Of a stretch of DNA of 15,682 nt, positions 1 to 7,278 are shown one piece after another. Source of the stretch: Rhizobiaceae bacterium (GTDB lineage: Bacteria > Pseudomonadota > Alphaproteobacteria > Rhizobiales > Rhizobiaceae); assembly GCA_028865845.1 (NCBI GenBank), contig JAGWJK010000011.1, forward strand, positions 1 to 15,682, written 5' to 3'. The position numbers and the translations under genes are program-made. Numbering within the stretch: position 1 is the stretch's first letter; each line of letters starts with the position of its first letter. Under the pieces are notes generated by a model that did not search any database, was not told where the DNA came from, and saw nothing but the letters and a program-made list of their open reading frames with translations.

Positions 1-719
1 CCTTCGCCCGGTACGTCGCTGAAGATTTTCGGCCCGATTTCCTGAATGAAGAGCATGCGGGTGATGGTCTCGAAGATGACGACGCTCAACACCATGCAGA
101 CGAGGCCGGCGATCAGCATGCCCAGGTCATGGCGGCGCTCGTCGGCCGTTCGCGTCCGTTGCGCACGGAGGCGGTAAGCGCCCTCCAGGACCATCCACAG
201 CGCGATGAAGGCAGAGGTCTCGCGGCTATAGACGCCGACGGAAAGCAGCACCACGAACCATGGCCACGATCGTCCCCCAACGACGAAATCGACGAAGAGC
301 AGGAAGACGATGATGTCGACATAATCCCAGGCATAGAGCCAAGGCGGCGACAGAATGAAGGCGAAGCTTGCCTGGAAGACGAAGAGGCCGAGCATGCCGG
401 CGCCAAGCTTGCTACCCAAGCGCCAGCCGAGCCGCCAGGACAGGAAGCCCATCGCCCACAGCGTCAGCAGCGAAAAGGCGATATGCGCCGCGAGAAAGCT
501 TGGCATGACGCTAGACAGCACATCGACTAACCAAGGCCCTAACACCCGGGCCTGAAAGGTTCGCCAGTGCGGCTGGCCGAGCAGCACGCCGAGAGCCGCA
601 TCCGCCGCACGCCTGTAATCGCCGCCGAAAAGCATGAAAATAAGTCGGAGCTGCAGGCAGGCGAAAATTGCCGAAAGCCCTAAACCTAGGAGATGATGGT
701 ACGGTTTCTGCGTCGGCAT
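1..719 (-). CDS. Polytopic inner-membrane protein, N-terminal 239 residues (cut by window edge)
   Basis: The reading frame is open from ATG at 719 to the window edge with no stop, so the C-terminus is missing. Hydrophobic stretches lie at about residues 10-31, 72-95, 104-124, 132-148, 152-175 and 200-220, so it is an integral membrane protein. Between the first two is a polar loop with a basic R58-V-L-G-P motif; W131-D132 and R166-E167 sit at membrane edges. Conserved Arg and Asp/Glu at loop boundaries recall GT-C-like membrane glycosyltransferases and related polymer-export proteins, but this is a resemblance only. The start follows the stop of the IalB-family gene by 13 bp, so the two are probably co-transcribed. 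The ribosome-binding site is only a weak A/G-rich stretch. I do not recognise a specific family. Confidence 0.75.
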   Translation of the reverse strand, partial: MPTQKPYHHLLGLGLSAIFACLQLRLIFMLFGGDYRRAADAALGVLLGQPHWRTFQARVLGPWLVDVLSSVMPSFLAAHIAFSLLTLWAMGFLSWRLGWRLGSKLGAGMLGLFVFQASFAFILSPPWLYAWDYVDIIVFLLFVDFVVGGRSWPWFVVLLSVGVYSRETSAFIALWMVLEGAYRLRAQRTRTADERRHDLGMLIAGLVCMVLSVVIFETITRMLFIQEIGPKIFSDVPGE

Positions 720-732
720 AATTTCGCTTTTT

Positions 733-1320
733 TCAAACGCCCAGGCGCTTCAGTGCGGCGGACAAGCCGGTGAGATCGATCGGCAACGTGACTAACTGGT
801 TCCCTACGTCAGTAAAGCTCATATGGATGACATTGCCGGTTTCTAGCGCAGCCCGCCCTCCAGCGCTGACGATCAACGACACCGTACAGGCTTCCGGCTT
901 GCAGTCATTGACGGTAAGCCGGCTCTGCACACCGTTGTCGATCTGGAAACCCACTCCCTGATCTTTCCGGATGTTCGACGGCAAGTAGACCATCAGATGC
1001 AGACGCGGATTGTCGCTGCCCGGACCTATGCTAATCCGCATGACCGCTGCCGAATTGCCCTGAGCATCGGCGACATAGATCGTCTGCTCCACGGCGCAAA
1101 CGGGTTGGCCGTCGACACAGAATTTGGTCCAAGGCTGCTTGCCTGCCGCCGCCGATTGCGCTCCACTCGCCGCGAGTTCAGCCGGCTGCACGCCGGCGGC
1201 GATCAGTTTCTGGTGGGTGTGCAAGACCGCCAGTGGAATGATCGTGGTGAGTATGATCGCCGCAATCACACCGATGCCCCAGCTCTTGCCTAAATTCCGA
1301 TCCACCCGCAGCCTTGCCAT
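733..1320 (-). CDS. IalB-family (invasion-associated locus B-like) envelope protein
   Basis: This 195-residue protein has a basic N-terminus, one hydrophobic segment at about residues 15-33 and an Ala-rich linker to about residue 60, followed by a periplasmic domain. The domain carries the IalB-type pattern: W64-x3-C68 then C75, a P-containing strand (YLPSNIRKDQG, 112-122), F125-Q-I-D, a second Cys pair C140/C145, and a C-terminal P180-I-D-L-T-G-L followed by A-L-K-R-L. The two Cys pairs probably form disulfides. IalB proteins are exported proteins named from Bartonella; in most free-living alphaproteobacteria their role is unknown. The hydrophobic segment has no clear cleavage site, so it may act as a membrane anchor. 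The start at 1320 lacks an obvious Shine-Dalgarno sequence. It sits upstream of the membrane-protein gene in the same direction. The family call is from remembered motif layout. Confidence 0.75.
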   Translation of the reverse strand: MARLRVDRNLGKSWGIGVIAAIILTTIIPLAVLHTHQKLIAAGVQPAELAASGAQSAAAGKQPWTKFCVDGQPVCAVEQTIYVADAQGNSAAVMRISIGPGSDNPRLHLMVYLPSNIRKDQGVGFQIDNGVQSRLTVNDCKPEACTVSLIVSAGGRAALETGNVIHMSFTDVGNQLVTLPIDLTGLSAALKRLGV

Positions 1321-1516
1321 GCATGATTATTCTGGATTTGATGATGTGCGGACGATGACTAGTCGAGCTTCGCCGATCAGCGCAAGTGGAACATGCCATG
1401 GCTTGCTGGAACGCGCCAGCAGCGAATGCAGATCTGGCCGCGCTTTCCACGATGCCGAGACAGACATCGGCGGTGCCTCAGCCTGGAACGCCTGGGATGA
1501 GTGTCGACGCCCTTGA

Positions 1517-2284
1517 TCAGATCGCCGTGAAACCGTTGTCCACGAACAGATGAGCGCCGTTGATGAAGCGCGATTCATCGCTGGCGAGATAAAGCGCTGC
1601 GCGCGCCACATCTTCCGGCTCGCCGATGCGACCTTGCTGCGCGGCAATGGCAGCGTCGGAAACGTCGACGCCGAGCGCCTGCAGTTCGGACACCTCGCGA
1701 AGCCCATGTGGCGTGCGGATGAAACCGGGGCAGACGGCATTGCAGCGGATGTTGCGGTCACGGAACTCGACGCCGATCGCCCGCGCGAACATATGCACCG
1801 CTCCCTTGGTAGTGTCGTAAAGCACCTCCATCGGCGTGGCAGCGACAGCGGAAATAGACGAGGTGCAAACGATCGATCCGCCACCCGCAGCAATCATGCC
1901 CGGAAGCACGGCGCGGGTCATCAGGAACATCGAGCGGACATTCACCGCGTGCAGCCAGTCCCATTCTTCGATGGTTGTCTCCAGGAACGGCTTGATGACG
2001 ATCGTTCCGGCGTGATTGAACAGCACGGTGACCGCGCCGAACGTGTCTTCGACCCCTTTGACCGCAGCATTGACCGCCGCCTCATCGGAAACGTCCGCGA
2101 CCCAGAATTCGGCGATCCCGCCGGCGTTCCGGATCGCATCCACCGTTGCGGCGCTGGCATCGCCGTTGCGATCGATGATCGCCACTTTCGCACCCTCGGC
2201 TGCGAAGAGTTGCGAGGCCGCTCCGCCCATACCCGTCGCGCCGCCGGAAACAATCGCAATCTTGCCTCTGAGCCTGTCAGCCAT
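1517..2284 (-). CDS. NAD-type short-chain dehydrogenase/reductase (SDR, classical)
   Basis: A 255-residue classical SDR, an NAD(P)-dependent oxidoreductase that here most likely oxidises a sugar or sugar-derived alcohol. Visible motifs are the nucleotide-binding S13-G-G-A-T-G-M-G, D38 ending strand beta-2 (favouring NAD over NADP), N90-H-A-G, N115, catalytic S143, Y156-x3-K160, and P-G followed by F-I-R-T-P near the substrate loop. The frame is open to 2344, but the start at 2284 is chosen because the Rossmann fold begins six residues later and an AGGAGG lies at 2296-2301, 11 nt upstream. It is transcribed away from the sugar-transport operon, and the 238-bp shared interval contains two putative operator dyads, so co-regulation by the GntR protein is plausible. 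The gly-rich motif has S and G in place of the usual T-G start, a tolerated variation. Confidence 0.93.
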   Translation of the reverse strand: MADRLRGKIAIVSGGATGMGGAASQLFAAEGAKVAIIDRNGDASAATVDAIRNAGGIAEFWVADVSDEAAVNAAVKGVEDTFGAVTVLFNHAGTIVIKPFLETTIEEWDWLHAVNVRSMFLMTRAVLPGMIAAGGGSIVCTSSISAVAATPMEVLYDTTKGAVHMFARAIGVEFRDRNIRCNAVCPGFIRTPHGLREVSELQALGVDVSDAAIAAQQGRIGEPEDVARAALYLASDESRFINGAHLFVDNGFTAI

Positions 2285-2467
2285 GTCGTTTCTTGCCTCC
2301 TGGATGCTGTTCTCGATGAGCGTTGGACGCGATCTTATCGCCACACGCGCGGAAACAGCAAGTCTCCCGGCGACACCGACAGGGTAGCGGAAGCGACAGA
2401 AAACGCATGCCGGGTCCGCTCCTGAAGGAACCCAGCATCAGAGAGAAATCGAAAATTCAAAAGTCCG

Positions 2468-2497
2468 TTTACAACTAACATGTCAGTATGCTATCAA
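2468..2497 (+). promoter_or_regulatory. Candidate sigma70-type promoter of the sugar operon
   Basis: A -35-like TTTACA at 2468-2473 is followed, after 18 bp, by a weak -10-like TATCAA at 2492-2497. The start of transcription would fall near 2504, giving a very short leader before the TTG start at 2523. The first dyad lies in the spacer and the second covers the predicted transcription start, an arrangement suited to repression. The -10 match is poor, so this placement is tentative. Confidence 0.35.
2474..2487. promoter_or_regulatory. Operator-like dyad, copy 1 (ACTAA-CATG-TCAGT)
   Basis: A 14-bp near-palindrome with one mismatched pair. It has the same plan, ACTRA-N4-TCAGT, as the perfect dyad 23 bp downstream (centre to centre, about two helical turns). 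It is most simply read as a binding site for the GntR/FCD regulator encoded in the operon, although no binding data are available. Confidence 0.5.
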
Positions 2498-2510
2498 CTG
2501 AACAGTCAGT
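2497..2510. promoter_or_regulatory. Operator-like dyad, copy 2 (ACTGA-ACAG-TCAGT)
   Basis: A perfect 5-bp inverted repeat with a 4-bp spacer that abuts the GGAGG ribosome-binding site at 2511-2515 of the first operon gene. A protein bound here would cover the predicted transcription start. It shares its consensus with the dyad at 2474-2487. Confidence 0.55.
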
Positions 2511-2522
2511 GGAGGAATTCAG

Positions 2523-3407
2523 TTGTCTGGACGGTTTGGTTTGTCGGTCGCACTAGCGACGCCCTTTGATAACAAAGGTGATATCGCGGTCGATGCGATG
2601 CTGAGGCAGGCAAAAGCCAGCCTCGCGGCGGGCTGCGCAAGCGTGACGCTATTCGGCACGACCGGCGAGGGTTCGTCGGTCGGGACCCAAGAACGGGAAC
2701 GAATTCTCGCCGCCTTTCTCGATGCCGGCATTGCGCCATCGCAGATCGTCATGGGCGTACTCGTCGATGCCGCCGAGGACGCAGCTGCCCAGGCCTCCCA
2801 TGCGCTTGCCAGGGGCGCACGCAACATCCTTCTCGCCCCGCCTTCCTACTTCAAGAATGTCAGCGACGAAGGGCTCTTCCGTTGGTTCTCCGCGGTGTTC
2901 ACCATATTGGGCGATCGGGCGCGTGACATCATCGTCTACAACATCCCTTCCGTGACGATGGTCCCGCTCAGTGTCGCTCTCATCGGTCGGCTCAGAAGCG
3001 CATTTCCCGGCATCGTCACCGGCGTGAAAGACTCCTCCGGCGACTGGCCTTATACGGAAACGCTTCTTAAAACCCACGGCGATCTCATTATCCTGATCGG
3101 CGACGAACGCCATCTTGCCCGCGGCGTCAGGCTTGGTGGCCAGGGTGCCATCTCCGGCATGGCGAACTTCGTTCCCCACGAGGTGCGACGGATGGCTGAA
3201 GACGGCATCGACGACACACGAGTTGAAGATTTCGTTGCCGAGCTCTTGAAATATCCGGTCACACCTGCTGTGAAGGCCATGGTCGCTCGGTTGTCGGACG
3301 ATGACACATGGCTTGCCGTTCGTCCTCCGCTGGTTTCGATCTCCGGCGAAGGGCGCAACCAGCTCGCTCTGGCGTTCGAGGCCCTTTTCCGAACGAAAGC
3401 CGCCTAG
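2523..3407 (+). CDS. DapA/NAL-superfamily class I aldolase or lyase (KDG-aldolase-like), TTG start
   Basis: A 294-residue (beta/alpha)8 enzyme of the dihydrodipicolinate synthase/N-acetylneuraminate lyase superfamily, which makes or breaks a C-C bond to pyruvate through a Lys Schiff base. Motifs: P14-F with the N-terminal strand, G45-T-T-G-E49 (carboxylate-binding loop), A-P-P-S-Y109-F-K, catalytic Y139-N-I-P-S and Schiff-base K169 in G-V-K-D-S-S-G-D. The TTG start at 2523 is supported by GGAGG at 2511-2515 with a 7-nt spacer, and no in-frame ATG occurs before residue 26. True lysine biosynthesis is unlikely because the gene is embedded with sugar importer, kinase and dehydrogenase genes; cleavage of a 2-keto-3-deoxy sugar acid is more plausible. 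It is the first gene of the rightward operon, with the regulator gene 29 bp downstream. Confidence 0.9.
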   Translation: MSGRFGLSVALATPFDNKGDIAVDAMLRQAKASLAAGCASVTLFGTTGEGSSVGTQERERILAAFLDAGIAPSQIVMGVLVDAAEDAAAQASHALARGARNILLAPPSYFKNVSDEGLFRWFSAVFTILGDRARDIIVYNIPSVTMVPLSVALIGRLRSAFPGIVTGVKDSSGDWPYTETLLKTHGDLIILIGDERHLARGVRLGGQGAISGMANFVPHEVRRMAEDGIDDTRVEDFVAELLKYPVTPAVKAMVARLSDDDTWLAVRPPLVSISGEGRNQLALAFEALFRTKAA

Positions 3408-3436
3408 GGCGCCAGGGACGGGGAGAAAACGGAAAC

Positions 3437-4096
3437 ATGGACGGGATCGACGAGCAGCCGACGCTCAGGGAGAAAGCTTACGAAAGCTTCACCCGGCATC
3501 TGCTCGCGCGCGATGTCCGGCCCGGCCAATTCGTCTCGCAACGGCGTCTCGTCGAGCTTACCGGGCTCAGCCTGGGCGCCATCCGCGAACTGATCCCCCG
3601 GCTGGAAGCGGAGGGGCTGATTAAGACCGTGCCCCAGCGCGGCCTGCAGATCGCCCATATCGACCTGAACCTGATTCGCGAAGCCTTCCAGCTGCGCCTG
3701 TTCCTGGAAAAGGAAGCGGTCGCGCTGTTCACGCAATCGACCTCGGATGACGTGATCGCCGGGCTTCTGAAGCAACATCGCGACATCGTCCAGGCAATCC
3801 AGAGCGGCAATGATTCCCACGAGCTGGAGAACCATGCCCAGGCGGTCGATTGGGGCATGCATGATGCCTTCATCGATGCGCTCGGCAACACGATCATTTC
3901 GAATGCCTACCGGGTGAACTCGATCAAGATGCGGCTGATCAGCCAGGAGCGCTTCCGGATCGATGGCCGCGTCGGTCCGGTGATGGAGGAGCATCTGAAA
4001 GTGCTTGAGGCCATCGAACGGCGCTCGGCTGCGGACGCCGTCACTGCACTTGCAGCGCATATCAATCACGCAAGGGACCGCGCCCTTCGAATATAG
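3437..4096 (+). CDS. GntR-family transcriptional regulator, FadR/FCD subgroup
   Basis: A 219-residue regulator. Residues about 8-75 form a winged-helix domain, with helix-turn-helix around Q35-R-R-L-V-E-L-T-G-L to R-E-L-I-P-R-L and the wing at T64-V-P-Q-R-G-L. Residues about 80-215 form the all-helical FCD effector domain, with R87-x3-L-E and metal-site residues D138-x3-H142, H186 and H208. The ligand would be a small organic acid or sugar acid bound through the metal. The frame is open upstream to 3308, but that extension overlaps the aldolase gene and is Arg/Gly-rich, so the ATG at 3437, with a purine-rich GGGGAG about 12 nt upstream, is preferred. Its position inside the operon suggests local control, probably repression at the dyads at 2474-2510. 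Confidence 0.93.
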   Translation: MDGIDEQPTLREKAYESFTRHLLARDVRPGQFVSQRRLVELTGLSLGAIRELIPRLEAEGLIKTVPQRGLQIAHIDLNLIREAFQLRLFLEKEAVALFTQSTSDDVIAGLLKQHRDIVQAIQSGNDSHELENHAQAVDWGMHDAFIDALGNTIISNAYRVNSIKMRLISQERFRIDGRVGPVMEEHLKVLEAIERRSAADAVTALAAHINHARDRALRI

Positions 4097-4106
4097 ATAA
4101 ACGTAA

Positions 4107-4130
4107 GCCGGCGATGAGGAGATCTCCGGC
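4107..4130. promoter_or_regulatory. Inverted repeat with GGAGATCTCC palindrome ahead of the binding-protein gene
   Basis: GCCGG (4107-4111) pairs with CCGGC (4126-4130), and a perfect 10-bp palindrome, GGAGATCTCC, occupies 4118-4127. It lies in the 52-bp gap between the regulator gene and the substrate-binding-protein gene, just before the AGGAGG at 4137-4142. It could be an mRNA stem that tunes relative expression of the binding protein or stabilises its message, or an operator. No T-tract follows, so it is unlikely to terminate transcription. Confidence 0.3.
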
Positions 4131-4148
4131 ACCAAGAGGAGGAATAGC

Positions 4149-5480
4149 ATGCCATCTTCATTCTTAAATCCGACACGCCGTGGTTTCCTGGCGGGTTCGG
4201 CAGCGATCGGTGCCGCCGGCCTGCTTGGCGTGCGCCCTGCTGCCGCAGCGGTCGATTTGAAGCGCTACGCGGGGACGACGCTTGAGGTCAATCTGATCAA
4301 GAGCCCGCGCAGCGAGACGATCCTTAAATATCTGAGCGAATTCGAAGCCATGACCGGCATCAAGGTCAATGCCGAAGCGACGCCGGAGCAGCAGCAGCGG
4401 CAGAAGACGACCATCGAGCTCAGCTCCGGCAAGCCGAGCTTCGACGTCGTTCACCTGAGCTACCACGTTCAGAAGCGCCAGTTTGAAAAAGGCGGCTGGC
4501 TCGCGGATATCAGCGGCTACCTGAAGGACCCGTCCCTGACCGATCCGTCGCTGACCGAAAGCGATTTTGCGGAAGCAGGCTTGCAGTTCGCCAAGGACTC
4601 GAATGGCGTCCTGCGCTCCCTGCCCTTCTCTGTCGATTACTGGATCATCTATTGGAACAAGCAGCTTTTCGAAAAGAAGGGCCTTTCCTATCCGACCACC
4701 TTCGATGAGATGGTTCATGCCGCGGAAGCCCTGACCGACCCGTCGACCAATACCTACGGTTTCGTCGCGCGCGGGCTTAAGAACGCCAACACGCCGGTTT
4801 GGACGACGCTGATGCTCGGCTACGGCATGACGCCGCTTGGCCCTGATGGTAAGCTGCGTACGACGTCCGACGAGGCAGTCGAAGCCGCGAAGCTCTACCA
4901 GCGCCTGATGACCAAGGCTGCGCCTCCCGGCGTCTCCGGCTTCAACTGGGCGGAATCCCAATCCGCCTTCCTGCAAGGCAAGATCGGCATGTGGCTCGAC
5001 GGCGTCGGCTTCGCACCGCCGATCGAAAATCCGGAAAAGTCCCGCGTCGTCGGCCAGACCGGCTATGGCATCATGCCCAAGGGTCCGAAAGCCCAGGCTG
5101 CCGCAACCACGGGTGACGGCATCGGCGTGACCGCCGCCAGTAAGAACAAGGAAGCCGCCTATCTGTTCTGCCAGTGGGTCATTTCGCATGACATGGGCGC
5201 TCGCCTGCTGCAAGCCGGTGCCGGCGTTCCCTTCCGCCAATCCATCCTCGAGGATACCAAGGTCCGTCAGGGCGTCACCATGCCGGGCGCATGGCTCGAC
5301 GCGGTCGTCGGCTCGGGCAAGGTTTCGCAGCTCGCCCTGCCGGTCATCATCCCGGTCACCGAGTTCCGCGACATCTATGGCGTCGGCCTGACCAACATGA
5401 TCGGCGGCGCCGATCCGGCAAACGAACTGAAGACGGCAACTGCCCAGTTCGAGCCGGTGCTGGCGCGAAGCGAGGGATAA
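4149..5480 (+). CDS. CUT1 ABC transporter sugar-binding protein, Tat-exported
   Basis: A 443-residue periplasmic solute-binding protein (family 1, MalE-like) that captures a sugar for the importer encoded downstream. It begins with a twin-arginine signal: T9-R10-R11-G-F-L-A, a moderately hydrophobic Ala/Gly-rich stretch to about residue 29, and an A-A-A-A cleavage region just before V35. The mature protein has the expected family length, with a first lobe that includes T-G-I-K-V-N-A-E near 66-73 and a family-typical P-F-S-V-D-Y-W-I-I-Y-W-N-K hinge segment. AGGAGG lies at 4137-4142, 6 nt before the ATG. Its stop TAA shares a base with the ATG of the first permease. Tat export implies folding in the cytoplasm before export and is common in this family in rhizobia. 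The sequence does not reveal the ligand. Confidence 0.95.
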   Translation: MPSSFLNPTRRGFLAGSAAIGAAGLLGVRPAAAAVDLKRYAGTTLEVNLIKSPRSETILKYLSEFEAMTGIKVNAEATPEQQQRQKTTIELSSGKPSFDVVHLSYHVQKRQFEKGGWLADISGYLKDPSLTDPSLTESDFAEAGLQFAKDSNGVLRSLPFSVDYWIIYWNKQLFEKKGLSYPTTFDEMVHAAEALTDPSTNTYGFVARGLKNANTPVWTTLMLGYGMTPLGPDGKLRTTSDEAVEAAKLYQRLMTKAAPPGVSGFNWAESQSAFLQGKIGMWLDGVGFAPPIENPEKSRVVGQTGYGIMPKGPKAQAAATTGDGIGVTAASKNKEAAYLFCQWVISHDMGARLLQAGAGVPFRQSILEDTKVRQGVTMPGAWLDAVVGSGKVSQLALPVIIPVTEFRDIYGVGLTNMIGGADPANELKTATAQFEPVLARSEG

Positions 5481-6421
5481 TGTCTTTGGCGAGCATCGAA
5501 ACCGCAACGGCGGACAGCGCGAAGAAAAGCAGGAGGAGCAAGCCGAGCCGGCTTGCTCCCAACTACTGGCCCTTCGTCGCTCCAGCCTTGATCGTGATTG
5601 CGGCAGTGATCGTGTTTCCCTGGGTGTTCACGCTCTGGATGAGCGTCAACAGCTGGACGCTCGGCCAGCCGCAGGTCTTTGCCGGGATGAACAACTATCT
5701 CCGCCTCGCGACCGACATGCGGTTCTGGGAGTCGCTCTGGCACACGACCCTCTACACCGTGCTCGCCGTGGTCGCGCCGCTCATTCTCGGCACCCTCGCG
5801 GCCCTTATCTTCGATGCGCAATTTCCGCTGCGCGGCTTCTTGCGCGGCATTTTCGTCATGCCGATGATGGCGACGCCGGTGGCGATCGCCCTCGTCTGGA
5901 CCATGATGTTCCATCCCCAGCTCGGCGTGCTGAACTATCTGCTTTCTCTCGTCGGCGTCGGCGCACAGGAATGGATCTACAGCCAGTTCGCCGTCATTCC
6001 CTCACTCGTGCTCGTCGAGACATGGCAGTGGACACCCTTGATCATGCTGATCGTGCTCGGAGGTCTCGCCGCCGTGCCGCGCGAACCGTATGAGAGCGCC
6101 GAGATCGACGGTGCGAACGCCTGGCAGAAGTTTCGCTATCTGACCATGCCGATGATCGCGCCGTTCCTGATGATCGCCGTCATTATCCGCAGCATCGACG
6201 CGATAAAGAGCTTCGACATCATCTACGCCATGACCCAGGGTGGTCCCGGCACGGCGTCGGAGACGATCAACATCTACCTCTACAACGTGGCCTTTTCCTA
6301 CTACGACATCGGCTACGGATCGGCCATGGCCGTCGTCTTCTTCGTCATCATCGTCGCCCTCTCCTTTGTTCTGATGATGGTGCGGCAGCGCGCGAACTGG
6401 TCGGACACGGAGACACGCTGA
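5480..6421 (+). CDS. CUT1 ABC transporter permease 1 (MalF/UgpA-type)
   Basis: A 313-residue inner-membrane permease with about six transmembrane helices after a Lys/Arg/Ser-rich cytoplasmic N-terminus (residues 1-28). The EAA loop that docks on the ATPase is at residues 202-220 (E-P-Y-E-S-A-E-I-D-G211-A followed by Q-K-F and a P-containing strand), and T-Q-G-G-P-G-T-A occurs near the C-terminal part as in MalF-like subunits. The start at 5480 reuses the last base of the preceding stop (TAATG), so translation is coupled, and the frame upstream to 5291 is rejected because it runs inside the binding-protein gene. The stop TGA overlaps the next ATG by one base. It pairs with the second permease to form the pore. 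Confidence 0.95.
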   Translation: MSLASIETATADSAKKSRRSKPSRLAPNYWPFVAPALIVIAAVIVFPWVFTLWMSVNSWTLGQPQVFAGMNNYLRLATDMRFWESLWHTTLYTVLAVVAPLILGTLAALIFDAQFPLRGFLRGIFVMPMMATPVAIALVWTMMFHPQLGVLNYLLSLVGVGAQEWIYSQFAVIPSLVLVETWQWTPLIMLIVLGGLAAVPREPYESAEIDGANAWQKFRYLTMPMIAPFLMIAVIIRSIDAIKSFDIIYAMTQGGPGTASETINIYLYNVAFSYYDIGYGSAMAVVFFVIIVALSFVLMMVRQRANWSDTETR

Positions 6422-7242
6422 TGAAACGCAAGACGCTCAATCGCATCGGTCTGTTCTTCGTCGCGCTGGTGATGGTATCGCCGGTCGTGCTGTTCTTTCT
6501 TTGGATGCTGTCGCTCTCGCTCAAATACGAGATCGACAATGGCGCCTATCCGCCGATCTTCATCCCCGAACGCTTCGCATGGTCGAACTACATCAAGGTT
6601 TTCCAGGAGAACAATTTCTTCCTTTATTTCTGGAATTCGGTTCTCGTCACGGGTGCCGCCACGCTGCTGGCGCTTCTGATCGGCGTACCCGCCGGCTACG
6701 GCATCGCACGGCTGAAGGCGGAACGATCGGCAATGGTCATCATGATCGCCCGCATGACACCGGGACTGTCGTTCCTGATCCCCCTCTTTCTGCTGTTTCA
6801 ATGGCTCGACCTGCTCGGCACACTCTGGCCCCAGATCATTATCCATCTGGTCGTGACAGTGCCGATCGTCGTCTGGATCATGATCGGTTATTTCGAGACG
6901 ACACCGATGGAGCTGGAGGAGGCCGCCAGCATCGACGGTGCAACGCCATGGCAGGTTTTCCGGATGGTCGCGTTGCCGATCGCAAAGCCGGGCATCGTCG
7001 TTGCCTTCATCCTCTCGGTGATCTTCTCCTGGAACAACTTCGTTTTCGGCATCGTGCTCGCAAGCCGCGAGACCAGAACGCTGCCCGTCGCTGTCTACAA
7101 CATGCTGTCCTTCGAACAGGTCAGCTGGGGTCCGCTTGCCGCTGCGGCGCTCATCGTGACGCTGCCGGTTCTGGTGCTGACGATGTTTGCGCAAAAGCAG
7201 ATCGTCGCGGGCCTGACGGCAGGCGCGGTCAAGGGCGGCTGA
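6421..7242 (+). CDS. CUT1 ABC transporter permease 2 (MalG/UgpE-type)
   Basis: A 273-residue permease with about six transmembrane segments; the N-terminal one is at about residues 8-33. The EAA loop is at residues 164-185 (E-L-E-E-A-A-S-I-D-G173-A-T-P-W-Q-V-F), a canonical match and better than in the partner permease. A short C-terminal tail ending in K-G-G is typical of MalG-like subunits. It begins on the last base of the preceding stop codon, so the two permeases are made together. A 36-bp gap containing GGGAGG precedes the ATPase gene. Confidence 0.95.
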   Translation: MKRKTLNRIGLFFVALVMVSPVVLFFLWMLSLSLKYEIDNGAYPPIFIPERFAWSNYIKVFQENNFFLYFWNSVLVTGAATLLALLIGVPAGYGIARLKAERSAMVIMIARMTPGLSFLIPLFLLFQWLDLLGTLWPQIIIHLVVTVPIVVWIMIGYFETTPMELEEAASIDGATPWQVFRMVALPIAKPGIVVAFILSVIFSWNNFVFGIVLASRETRTLPVAVYNMLSFEQVSWGPLAAAALIVTLPVLVLTMFAQKQIVAGLTAGAVKGG

Positions 7243-7278
7243 CGCAACCGCGGCTATAAGAACGGGAGGAATTTTTTC

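Noticed and set aside
1327..1516. Open frame downstream of the dehydrogenase that could encode about 46 residues (minus strand)
   Set aside because: It has no ribosome-binding site and no recognised domain, and its longer form overlaps the dehydrogenase in the wrong frame. A gene remnant cannot be excluded.
2523..3407. Lysine-biosynthetic dapA
   Set aside because: The superfamily motifs fit, but the gene is embedded in a sugar-import operon with its own regulator and kinase, so a catabolic lyase is more likely.
3308..3436. N-terminal extension of the GntR regulator inside the aldolase gene
   Set aside because: The extension is low-complexity Arg/Gly sequence in an overlapping frame, and a normal FCD regulator begins at 3437.
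4164..5507. 447-codon antisense frame over the binding-protein gene
   Set aside because: It is a mirror of a well-supported gene in a GC-rich genome, with no ribosome-binding site and no recognisable domains.
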